NCBI GenBank assembly: GCA_021432635.1
Contig: MU270071.1
Location: forward strand, 96,392-160,391
Reading direction: 5' to 3'
Source: Thozetella sp. PMI_491
Taxonomy: Eukaryota > Ascomycota > Sordariomycetes > Chaetosphaeriales > Chaetosphaeriaceae
Length of the DNA stretch: 64,000 nt
The translations under genes were made by a program, and so were the position numbers. This document shows positions 35,501 to 45,742 of the stretch, one piece after another. Each line of letters opens with the position of its first letter. The stretch's first letter is position 1. The notes below the pieces were generated by a model that saw only the letters and a list, made by a program, of their open reading frames with translations, was not told where the DNA came from and did no database searches.

Positions 35501-36970
35501 CCGACAGAGCACGGCTTGAAGGCACTAGCTGCTGTGTAGTCAAGCGAGGGAGACGGAGCACATACCGCCGTCGAGCGCGGGTCTAGATGCTCTGATGGTA
35601 ATGATCTCCTGCGTGAGGCGTAGAAGGCCGAACCAGACGATGGGAGTGGCTTCCGTCTATCCACGGCTTCGCGCTCCAATCTGTTTGCCTTCTTGTTACC
35701 CTCCCTCTTCCACCTCCTAACCCTTTTGGCCAAGACGCTCTGGAGATGCTTTTGCCTAACGGCAGTCGTTTCAACGACGCCAAACGGCCAACAGTAGACC
35801 CACTAGATTTTTTGCCAATGTACCGCTGCTTGCACGCAGGAAGGGGGCAAGGGAAAAGATATGGAGGAGATATCCATACCACGTACTCCGTACAGCTGCG
35901 CGAGTGACGGGCGGCTTGATCAGGCCTTCAGCTAGCGTTGCTTCTGTCTCTTGCATCGTCTCTTGGTCCTCTGTAGCACAGCAGGGAGTGGTTTGGCACA
36001 AAAGGCACAGCCGGGCAAACCGGGGTGTGTATGGGTCCCTTGTTTAATCGCTATTAGTTCCCCAGCCAGGTGGATTCTGTTGATCACTCTCTTGGCGCAG
36101 GCACCCAAGTCCGCTAGAATAAACACCGAGCTGGGGAGTTCCTTCCTTCCTTCAACAATCCGACCTTCAGTCTTCGGATTCAGCACAAAACTACAAAGAT
36201 TCTCAGCCCGCTGGCATTGCCTTGAGGCTTCGACAAGAATACGGCGAACAAGGGGCAGCATCGAAGGGGCCGTCGTTTTCCTGCCCCTGACTGCCGTCCC
36301 AACCGGCCAGCCGGAGCGAACAATAGAATGGGGATGGTCGGGAGGCCGTTGACGTCGCGTGGTTGCTGTTGCTCGCCTTCTGCGATCAATTCAATGCCAA
36401 AGGAACCCCTGCCCGCCCGGGAGAGTCGCAGCTAGGTACCGCATAAATAAGCCGCTCCTGGAATCGCACGGTAAGCACGTTGGAGCTCCCCGTCTGCAGC
36501 TTCCTGGTTTGTTGCTTCTCCGCCGCCGTCCTCTAAATTGCCGCGCGGCCGACATTTCACCCGGTCCCGCCTCCCTGGCCGTGCCACGCAGCCGTCTCGC
36601 CCGTCGCCATCCAGGCCCGGCTTCGCCTTGAAGTGCAGCACGGGTTAGGCGACCGAGTTCGATGCTCCCCTTCTCCCCTTTCGCTGCCCGGGGACCGACC
36701 CCCGCCGCCGTCCGAATGCTGATACACTGAAGACAAGCGCGTGGGCCACCCTGTCCGGCTACCGGAAGGCACCTTGCACCTCACTTTTACATCGCAGCCT
36801 GTCCTCTTGATGCTCAGAGTACCTTGGCTTTTTTTACCTCGCTCCCTTCCGCGGTGTCAATTTGCTGACGTGCCATCGAAATCGTAGACACAAGAGCAGC
36901 CGGGACCTAGCCTAGGCCCTTTATACGCCAAGCTCGGCATTTCTAGAGGACGAACCGAGGACAGGTCGCT
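32554..36970. other. Gene-poor region containing the assembly gap
   Basis: 4.4 kb with only short frames lacking family features on either strand. Small duplications are present, for example an 11-bp unit twice at 34696-34717. The region left of the gap (about 32.7-33.8 kb) is somewhat more AT-rich than its surroundings. The right end carries the promoter of the gene starting at 36971. Confidence 0.4.
33825..33879. other. Assembly gap (55 N) inside a poly-A run
   Basis: The 55 Ns are flanked on both sides by runs of about 20 A. The gap therefore probably marks a homopolymer that could not be assembled, and its true length is unknown. Confidence 0.95.
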
Positions 36971-38301
36971 ATGGATAATCCTTTCGAGCGCCAGTTCGAC
37001 CCGTCGTACTTCCCGTTGCAGACCAAGGCGCGTGCGAGGCGGCGCAGTCGGTCCACGTCGTCCGAGAAGTCGACAGGGTCGCGGATATCGTCCCCCGAGC
37101 CCGAATCGCAGTTCGTGCTCTCCATGGGCAACACGCCTGTGGTAGAGAACCCTCCACCAGACCCTCCGCTTCCGTACGGTTTCGCTCTAAATGAAGGGCG
37201 CCGGGAGCTAGACAACAGCAGTAGTACGTCTCTGTCGTCGCCCATCGGCGGCTTGCTCATCTATTTCCTTGTCTTTCCCATCCCACGTATTGCTTGCTCG
37301 AATGTCCCCTGGCCTGGCCTGTGCCGGCCCTGAGAGGTCAACAGAAGACCTCTTCTCGTACCACCGCGCACTTCTTTTGGACCTGTCATCACTGGACCCC
37401 TCCCCCGCCCCGACGATCCCTTCTTCCCTATTGCCACGCCCTCGAAGCAAAAAGTCTGATGTACGATGTACAAATCATCCACCGTTTTGCATTCCTACGC
37501 CATGGTAGTTTGCCACGGCTGCAACATGAGACATGCCGCGCCGTGGAAGCTCTGCGATGTGGATTGGACTCCGCGGAACCACTGTGGAACGGTCCTCTTC
37601 ACGCCCCCCCTCCACTACCCGCCCCAGCACTAGCGGCCACAGCGGGGGTTGTCGCCTCTAAAACATGTTGTACACGGGCCTAGGAGTCCCTGCAGCGCCG
37701 CATGTTCGTCACTGGAAGTTGCCACGACTCAGTGTGCCGCTCCTTAGCCCTTGCCAGCGCGGATACTCGGCTCGGGCTTTTGAAAGTGTCAATGATCCCT
37801 GCTCACACTGCGTCATCGCGTAACGGTCAGGCTGAGACTATTGCCTCGAGCTCATCAGACCAAGCACCAATACTCGTACTTCGGGATGTGGCCCCGTTTT
37901 CATACCCCGTCGCTACCGGCCGAATCGCTTTTGGTAGATATCTGTTTGCTGATTTATCTTTGTTCTTCTCGCAGGCGGTGGACATATACGGCCACCAAAT
38001 CGCAGCATCGCATCGGAGCCCTTCACGGGTAAGATAACGCGCAGTAGGCCGATCGCAATTGAGCTTCCGTCAACAAGCAGGGGCCACACAGCTTCAAACC
38101 AAGCCACCGCCGTCCCCGAGCATCTCTCGGCGCGCGGCGACATTCCCGGGTGCGTACCTATGAAGCTTTCCTTCCCTCGCCCTTTGTGCCTACCCCGCCA
38201 CGATGATTCATTGCTCTAGTTTCCTGGTGGCCGTTGACCCCACAGGACAGTCCACCCGGCTGCCAAGAAAGCCTGACATCGTCGATGATGCCATTTGCTA
38301 A
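36971..38301 (+). CDS. Hypothetical protein, three-exon model
   Basis: I model exons 36971-37223, 37975-38028 and 38246-38301 (120 residues). The first, from an ATG in good context, starts MDNPFERQFDPSYFPLQTKA, then a Ser/Arg-rich run and a PPPDPPLPYGF stretch. Exon 2 has an excellent acceptor (CTGAT branch, pyrimidine tract, CAG) and a GTAAGA donor. Exon 3 ends in RLPRKPDIVDDAIC. The phases agree throughout and the total is a whole number of codons, but intron 1 is long (751 bp) and could hide another exon. In a different phase exon 2 would join the next gene's frame at 38319, so the two loci may be one. No family is recognised. Confidence 0.45.
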
Positions 38302-38349
38302 CCTTCCAACGGTTCTAGGGGCTTCTTTCCCGACCACGGGGACAGGCAG

Positions 38350-39171
38350 ATGCGATTCTACCAACCTCACCCATTCCAAACCGACATGCAGCGCGCAAGG
38401 GAACAGTCTATCACACTCGCCGCAGTCGAGTGCAAAAAATCGCCAGAAGAGCCCAGCCGTGAAGCTACCGTGTCTAGCAATATGCTGAATCCATTGGACT
38501 CGCTTCCACCGGACCCTTCTGGCTACGGCCGGGGACAGCCGACCGCCCCGGCAAGCGCCAACACTATATCCGCATACAACCCCCTTGGGGACCATATCAG
38601 CCCCATCCCTACAGGAAAATACTATCCGACCAACTGGGAGAACCGAAAGAAGGCCAAGGGGAAAGCCATCAAGGTTCGACCTCCTGTATCCGCACCGGCC
38701 ACCGTCCAGACCGATACAGACATGCCGAAGTACCGGCCCACGACCGAACTCCCCCAGCTGCGCGTCGACCGCGGGGATACACCCAAGACTCGTCTGCAGC
38801 AGTACCAACGTGAGATGGTCATGCACGCAAGTGTCGCTGCTAGCGCCATTGTCAGGGGCAAGGCTGCCGCCGTCGTCGCGAAGCAGTCAAGCACTAGCTC
38901 CTCATCCTCACGCGACCTGGTAGCATTGGCTCACATCCAGCTCGGTAAGCACAAACCCGTATCCCCTCGACTGCACCCTCTCGGGAGCCCAGGGCCAGTA
39001 ACTCCGATGGATCTCGAGAACAACAACAACTCCGATGGCTACCTTGGTGCCCGCCCGGTCGGCCCCGATTCTCGCCGTGAAGCGGACGAGATCGCCAGTG
39101 CATTGCGGGCCGAGGAGGAGCGCCGCCAGAGAGAAGGAGCCAGTTCCCCGATGGGCCAGGTCAAGATGTGA
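38350..39171 (+). CDS. Conserved-looking hypothetical protein, low complexity
   Basis: This frame of 273 residues starts at an ATG, but it is open upstream to an acceptor-like site at 38318, so the true start may lie in an earlier exon. Compact motifs stand out of the Ser/Pro/Ala-rich sequence: TGKYYPTNWENR, TRLQQYQREMV and SPRLHPLGSPGPVTPMDLE, and a charged C terminus (EEERRQREGASSPMG). From memory, similar blocks occur in uncharacterised sordariomycete proteins; this is unverified. There is no membrane span, signal peptide or catalytic motif. It starts 48 bp after the stop of the preceding small gene model, on the same strand. Confidence 0.65.
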   Translation: MRFYQPHPFQTDMQRAREQSITLAAVECKKSPEEPSREATVSSNMLNPLDSLPPDPSGYGRGQPTAPASANTISAYNPLGDHISPIPTGKYYPTNWENRKKAKGKAIKVRPPVSAPATVQTDTDMPKYRPTTELPQLRVDRGDTPKTRLQQYQREMVMHASVAASAIVRGKAAAVVAKQSSTSSSSSRDLVALAHIQLGKHKPVSPRLHPLGSPGPVTPMDLENNNNSDGYLGARPVGPDSRREADEIASALRAEEERRQREGASSPMGQVKM

Positions 39172-40649
39172 TATCTCTCTGGATGGCCATATCCCACGTC
39201 TTAACGCTGCGCCTCGCTCGGTGACGGACCAGCTGGGGAAGCTGTGCCGTTGAGATATCAACTCACTCATCGGGCTGTTCTCATCGCCACTTAAAGCGAC
39301 AGAGCCTTGACTGCCCGGGAAGAAAACACTTGCCCCGGGCTTCGTCACGTCGGGCTACTCGTTCCTATTCGTTGTTTGGCATAGCACAATGGAGCGGGTT
39401 GTAGACTCGATGTTGCAAATCCGACATTTCTGTTGCGCCACTTGCCGCGAGTTTCGCCCCTTCCGCCTCTGCCGCCGTCCAAGGGGACTTTGCTCCTTAT
39501 ATCTCGCTGGTCCCCTGCAGATAACTGCGTTGCCCCATATACAAATGATAGGCCTTATACACAAATGATAAGCCTTACACCTTTCGGTTCCGGGCGACCC
39601 AACAGAACCCTCGCCTGTTTGATATCTGATGGCATCCTTCACATCGCTTGAGTTGGCTTCATCTTGTCGGCTATCATGGTCCTCAGATGAACCTAGCGCT
39701 AGCGGATATGGAAGTAACGAAGCATGGCGGGCGCGACGGGAGAGTTCTTCGAGAGGGAAGAGCCAATACTCGTAAAGGCAGTGCCTTCAAGCAAATAACT
39801 CTGCGCCCTAGTACCAACCCCAGTTTTCCCTGCCGGGATGGGATGTACCGCGGTGTACATGGGGGCTAGGCCGTACACACACAACAAGCTACCCTCATGG
39901 AATATTATTGGATGGTTGGAAAATCGAAGAAAAACAAGACTTTGGACATTCCCTTTTCAATCTGTTGGATTGGTGTACTTTTAGAGTTGGTTTCTTGCCG
40001 CGCTCCTGCTCTGGCAGAGGAAAACTGCTGTGTCCACCAGTCCTCACGCTGCTCTCGTTGGCATGAATCACCTCGGCGATGACAGCTTAGAAAATGAAAA
40101 ATACACAAAAGCAAACGGCATTAGAGTGACTTTAGCTGTGCAGCTATGAAGTAAACGGGCCATGTAAATATCTGTTACTTTACAAAGATCAGTCATTGGG
40201 CAGTAGATACAGAACCCCTGCGAAAAAACGAAGCTCCGTTGAAGCCTTCTTCGGCCCTGGCCAAATGGAGAATCTATGGAGGGTTAGTTGCCGCTTAACA
40301 TTTGAGATATCTATCCACCGAGGTTGCCCAGCTTGGCACCTTCACTGCTGCCATAGCATCGCGGTACACCGTCACCACAGCTGGCCAATCCGTTAAACGC
40401 GCGACGGACTCCGTCATAACAACGCCGGGCTGGAAGAAGGCCGTTAGCGGTGGATTGCTAGGATCAGTCGGGTCTGGTGGCTCGCCAAAGGAGCGACTAG
40501 TAGTCTCGGTGTCTCCGGCTCGACGGAAGAAGATTGGTGGGTGGTAGTATTTTTCGCAGCCGGCCCAAGTCAATGACGAACCACCACGAGTGTCACAGGG
40601 TAATGGGATCATAGTATTATTTCATCTCAGTCGTTGGCCTCCTGATAGA
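39172..40649. other. Intergenic region between convergent genes
   Basis: 1.5 kb between the 3' ends of the hypothetical gene and the Ssk1-type gene. A 105-codon minus frame (40295-40612) opens with ATG only 38 bp past the Ssk1 stop. It resembles nothing I know and overlaps a plus frame of similar length, so neither is called. Confidence 0.4.
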
Positions 40650-42866
40650 TTAAGCTGCAGACGCTGTCGATAGCCGGTTCTTCTTCGTTTTGGCCTTGGC
40701 AGCGGTTTTCTTAGTTGGGTCGGTCTCATCGGCCTTCTGAGAGAAGTCCTTCCATTTCCTCCACCCATCGAAGTCGATCAGGGCTTGCATACAGCCCCAT
40801 TCCATGACTTTGCGTTGGAACCAAGCGAAGATGAGAGGCTATGTAGTAGGCAGGGTCAGCTCCAGTACTACCAAAACACGCCATACGGTAATGGGAAGAG
40901 GTACAGTCTTTACCTTGGTCAAGAAATCGTTACAGCCGGCTGCAAGGGCGTGGTGCCTATCGCTCTGGAGAGAGCTCGCCGTCAGGGCCACAATGATGAC
41001 GGGGCTCTTGAAAAGCTCTCTGTTCTCGAGTCTGTCCTCCTCGGACGGCTCGTTGCTGTCGTTGGAACCATTGCCGGCGCCTTTGGACTGCGACGAGGAC
41101 ATGACACCAATCGAGTTCACTCTCTCCAAACGTCGGATCTCTTTGGTGGCCTCGAGTCCGTTCATGACAGGCAGCTGGATGTCCATTAAGACAAGATGGA
41201 ACCCGCCCGCGCGCCATTTTGTAACCGCCTCCTGGCCGTTCATGGCTGTCTGCCACCGCACCTTCAACCGTTTGACGAATTGCTCAAGCAACCGCAGGTT
41301 GATGATGTTGTCCTCGACAATTAGAACGTTGATGGGCGGGACAGCAGTCACGATGCTACTGGAGGGTGCTGGCGGATGGTCAACTGTCTTCTTCTTTTTG
41401 GGGCGGGAGCTGGCTGGCCGTGGCGACGACACCCGCGGCGGAGGCGTGGCGACGCGCTGGATGGTCGCCGCCGTTGTCTCCGGGGCCGGAGGGGTGGGAA
41501 GAGGGGGAGCCGGTGGAGGGTTGGCAGGAGCACCGGCGACCGAGTGGTCTGACGAGGCGTTGGAATGAGTTCTTGATCTTTCTACTTTGGCCTGTGGCGG
41601 CGGCGGGTTCACCACATTGGCGGCGGCGGCGAGCGCTGCCGCCTGTGGTCCGGTGACTACACCGAGGATGGTAGGGGATGAGGTGTGCTGTCTGCCGAGC
41701 CGTGGACGCTCTGGTCGGTCTCTATACGGCCGAGATCTTGAGCCGCCAGGCGACGGTATCTGGGGTATTTGGCCGTTGGTTAGAACAGCGATCGAGTGTG
41801 GGCTTGTCACGGCGTTTGTCGCGCCAACAGTGGCGGCGGGCAGGGGGATAGGTAGATGGGCGATAGCCCCGGGGCCGAAGTAGTCGGTCCCTGTCTCGGG
41901 GGGCTGGGTATCATCATAGAGGACCGAGGTGAGCTGGGGCGCATGAGGTGGCCCGGTCCGTGGAGAGGCCCTCGGGGTGCTGCGCCGGAGGGGGATCTCG
42001 ATGACCAAGGCTTCGTCGACCGTCTGGCTTCCGGGAAAGTATGCATCTAGGACGCGGCACATAGGTTCCTCGGGACCGAGGGTGCGCGATTGTCTCATTT
42101 GCTCCCGCGGTGTGATCCTCAAGGTCAGGTCCGGGGCGTCGAACTGGCGACCCAGTGAGTTGGCGTATTTGCGGAGAATCAGCTCTCGAACGTCGTCTAC
42201 TAGGTCGGCCTCGTTGATGGTGACTAGGGTGGCTGACGCGCCGCCGCGCCGGACCCAGATCTTGCGGGTGGACATGCCGGCGGGTACGTGGAGCGATTGG
42301 TCGGCCCGGGCAGCGGCTGCGAGGGCATCAGCCTGGGCGGAGGCGAGTAGACTCTGGAGGAGGGCGGTCTGCCGGTTGGGCAAAGGGCTCTGCTGCCTGG
42401 GGACGGCAGGACCGCGCGTCAGGGAAGACGGCGAGGGCGGCGGCGGCGGGCCGCGGGGGGTCGTGTTGTTGGGATCGAGGTTGCTACGCCTGCCCGAGAT
42501 TGACAGTGCAGGAGCTGGGGCGGCGGCCGAGGAGGAGTGGGAGGAAGGGTGGATTGGGAGTCGCGGTAAGCTGGGTCGAGGAGTCGGTGTGCCCTCTGGG
42601 GTGACGGGCGTAGTGGCGGTGGTGGTGGTGGTGGTTGTGGTGATGATGCCAGACGCAAGAGTCGAGGTTGCTCGGACGCCAGTCGTATGGGGGAAAGCCG
42701 GGGGAGCAGCAGCAGGGTGGGGGCCTGGCCCTTGTCCAGCGGTGGCGACCCCGTGCGGCGACGGCAGGTCGACTGTCAAAAAAGGCCGCTGCGAATTGAT
42801 TTTCGCTTGGATGGCGGGTGCTGCTGGCTCGGGCATGGCCGGAAGTGCCAGAAGGCATTCCTGCAT
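40650..42866 (-). CDS. ssk1: Ssk1/RRG-1-type response regulator (HOG pathway)
   Basis: Exon 1 is 42866-40914 and exon 2 is 40838-40650, with a 75-bp intron (713 residues). The frame continues to 43100 but only from GTG; 42866 is its first ATG. The N-terminal two thirds are Pro/Ala/Ser-rich. A response-regulator receiver domain begins near residue 510 with INVLIVEDNIINLRLLEQF. The phosphoacceptor is Asp562 in LVLMDIQLPVMNG, and the conserved lysine is in GCNDFLTK at the splice. The tail IDFDGWRKWKDF is diagnostic of Ssk1. In the HOG system unphosphorylated Ssk1 activates the MAPKKK Ssk2/22; phosphorelay from hybrid histidine kinases via Ypd1 keeps it off. N. crassa RRG-1 is the orthologue by family. 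The insertion inside the receiver domain (Ser/Asn/Glu-rich) is normal for Ssk1. Confidence 0.92.
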
Positions 42867-44536
42867 TAATTCTGCCTCTGCAAATCGTTTCGAAGGAGCG
42901 TTAGGCCTGGTTGGTCTGTCGCGAGCACTCGAGCATGCAGGAGCAAGCGCAGCAGGAGCAGTGCCAGCAACAAAGGTACAAGCGAACCAAACCACGACGA
43001 GCGAAGGTGGGTTGGGTAGGAGGAAAGCGAGAGCTCGTGCCTGCCTATTATTTATGTTTGTTTTGCTTTTCTCCTCTCCCCGGCTCTTCAAGTCTCCCAC
43101 TTACGTACCTCCCTTGATATGTGCTCCTCCGTAGGCAAAGAAAACGCGATGTTCGGATTTGTGGCTTTGGTGGTGCTTTTTACTAGGCGGCGGGGGCGCC
43201 ATGCAGCAGCACCCATTTAGACGGCGCGAGAAATATCGAGAGGCCGATGCTGCGCCGGGAAGTACGATGCACCTTGAAAGAAATGCAATCTTCACCCCCC
43301 CTCTTCTTGGACACGAGTTGAGAGAGAAAAAGCTACGGGATTCGAGGAAGATAGGGAGCGGGGGTGACGGCACAGCACGAGAACCTGGTCCGGCCAGCTG
43401 AGGGCAAGAGCTGCCTTGGAAGAAGCACTTTTCGTGGAAGCCCTACAAGCTAAGGTAGGTAGGTACCTCCTGCCTTGCCCACCTTACCTCAGTTGCTGGC
43501 TTGCGACAGAAGACGCACACGTAGGCCAGGTTTCGGGGCGCCAAGATGGGGCCAGCGCGCGCATGGGCCATTTGCGAAGGGGGGGCGATCTCGATCGCTA
43601 TCGTACCTCTGAAATATAGCTCTGCCCAACCGGTTTGGATTTTGGACAGCCAAGTTGGGTCTGGGAAAATGGGGAAGGCGCTAAAAAGAAATAAGCCGCC
43701 TTGTATGCCGTACCCACGCAAGCCACGATCTCATCCTCCCGTTGGCAAGCCGGCAACCGGTACTCAGGTACCTCCTGCTTTGAAAATTGGGAGATCTCGT
43801 CCCCAGCTATGCCGTGCTATGCTTTTTTGCGTGCAGCCGTGCCGTGGTAATAGTCAGGCACATTGATACTTGATACTAGCCGAGGCCCCTTGAGATTTGA
43901 CGTACAGTATGCATTCGCATCCTCATTGTAGGTAGTCATCCCGCTTGACAATAGGGACAACAGCGCAGTCACATGACCGACAAGTTTCGACCACACCAGC
44001 CAACACAGCTCACGGCACCCGATGCACGACAACAGCCTTGTCGGATACTTGAAGGGAGAGAAGAGAACAGGAGAGCAGAAGAAAAGTTGACTGCCAAAGG
44101 AAGTACGTGGTGCTCCGGAGAGGAGAGCTCAAGAGACGAAGCTTAGCTCACGAGCGCGGCAGTCGGCGCGCTGCTGCTTTCGCATGCTAGCAGGCTTGGT
44201 TGAGCAAGGGGAGGTGAAGGGCAATACACGATAGGCAGGCAGGTCGTGTGGATCCGGTAGAGAAAGGTGCTGGTGTGATGGCTACCTTAGGTACTGGCTA
44301 GCTAGGTAAGGTTCGGGGTGTCTATTGGTGCTAAGCTAAGCTATCAAGTTATGCTAAGTTAGGAAAACGGCCCTAACAATTCCTCTAGCATCGACTCACA
44401 CACCACGCAACCACACTTCACCTCGACTGTCGCGACCTAGGCTCGTCCTCATCTGCGCGGCTCTGAAGGAATTTCGCTCGTCGGTCTTTTCGACCTCGTC
44501 GCACCGCCCCCCCTGCATCTCTGCGAGCCAGCCCTC
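42867..44536. other. Shared divergent promoter region
   Basis: 1.7 kb between the starts of the Ssk1-type and CCDC97-like genes. It contains AAGGTAGGTAGGTACCT at 43452-43468 and related TAGGTA words at 44283-44310. No gene is seen. Confidence 0.5.
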
Positions 44537-45357
44537 ATGTCTCCTCGGTTCGACACGCCGCCTCCGGGCTCACCTTCTTTCTTAAATCCTCGGCCAAGGC
44601 CTCGCAAGTCTCCAGAGCAATCCGCTCGCATACGGGTGCAAAACAGAAGGCGGGAATATTTAGAGCGGTACCCCGACTACTTCAAGTCCCTAGACCACGA
44701 GTTGGCCGGTAAGCCATTGGTATATCGGGAGCCCTTGCCCGTATTGTCTCGGATCCCCTTTTCTTCTTTCCTCGGCACCCTCTTCTAATGCCGGCCCTAG
44801 ACCCGCTGCTGTATGACACCCTAGTGCGACGGTTTCAATCCACCGCGGAGCGTGAGGCCGAAGGCCGCGCGAAGGGGTACGGTCGTATCCTCGAAGGCTC
44901 CTTGGCGCGCAGCGAAGAACGCCGCGAGAGAACGGCCCAGTCCGTGGTCCGCCAGGAGTCGGCTATGCCGAACGGTTCGGGGGGGGATTCTCAGGTGCTA
45001 GAGAACATGTCGCTCAAGAGCGCATCAGCCGCGCCGGACTTTGCACTAGACATAGAGCTTGCCCCTCCACCCAAGACGAAGGAGGAGGGGGGGGAGCGAT
45101 GGAGGGCTTTCTTGGGAGATCGCTTCATTCGTGGGGGTGATGGCGACTTCGAATACTCCTGCGTGGACGAGAATGAGGATTACGACGTCATGGAGAGACA
45201 AGAACAGCAGGACGCATGGTTCGATGATGAAGCTCCCGGGTGGGCCGACGAGGATCACGGTAGTGCCACCGATGCGGGCGCAGAACTGGACGGGAAAGGG
45301 CAGCGCATGGCTGTCGACAAGATCTTGTACGGCGAGACTGGGATTCAAGACTTTTAA
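44537..45357 (+). CDS. CCDC97-like (DUF2052) protein
   Basis: The exons are 44537-44708 and 44801-45357 (242 residues; 92-bp intron with GTAAGC donor and TAG acceptor). Splicing restores the conserved core NRRREYLERYPDYF and HELADPLLYDTLVRRFQ, the hallmark of the CCDC97/DUF2052 family. A coiled, charged stretch (EREAEGRAKGYGRILEG) follows, then an acidic C terminus with DENEDYD and a final KILYGETGIQDF. Human CCDC97 is found with the U2 snRNP factor SF3B, so a role in pre-mRNA splicing is plausible by family; the fungal protein is unstudied as far as I know. The length is close to that usual in ascomycetes. Confidence 0.85.
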
Positions 45358-45366
45358 GGAGGTTTA

Positions 45367-45438
<72 letters not shown>
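45367..45438 (+). repeat. (CCTG)18 microsatellite
   Basis: Eighteen perfect CCTG units start 10 bp after the stop of the CCDC97-like gene, so they lie in its 3' UTR or terminator and face the 3' end of the DUF6590 gene. Perfect long arrays like this vary in length between isolates. Confidence 0.95.
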
Positions 45439-45742
45439 CTTGGCTGCCTCCCCGTAGCCGACATGTCACTCCCACCGGCCTGGGATCACTGTATTGCATC
45501 ATGGGTATCGTGGGGACAAGCGAATTGAATCCGTCTAACAGTTTTGGCCGCCCGCTTAGATAATACCTTGTTTTTTTACCCACACCAGCAGCTATTGGAA
45601 AAAAAAAAGCATTCTAGAAATCAGAAACCGCCGTTTTTTGAGGATCCTTTGTATATATATGTTGAAGAGAGGTGCACCTCCCATGACGCTCAAGTTCTTG
45701 GATAGTCGACCTGAGCTTATCCACTTCCATTCAAGCTCTCAA

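Noticed and set aside
38158-38826. 222-codon minus-strand frame
   Set aside because: Antisense to the hypothetical gene at 38350-39171, which has ordered motifs; this frame has none.
40295-40612. 105-codon frame just downstream of the Ssk1 stop
   Set aside because: It lies where the 3' UTR should be, overlaps a plus frame of similar size and matches no family.
41977-43134. 385-codon plus-strand frame
   Set aside because: It is antisense to the Ssk1-type gene; its length follows from the GC-rich codons of the opposite strand, and it shows no domain.
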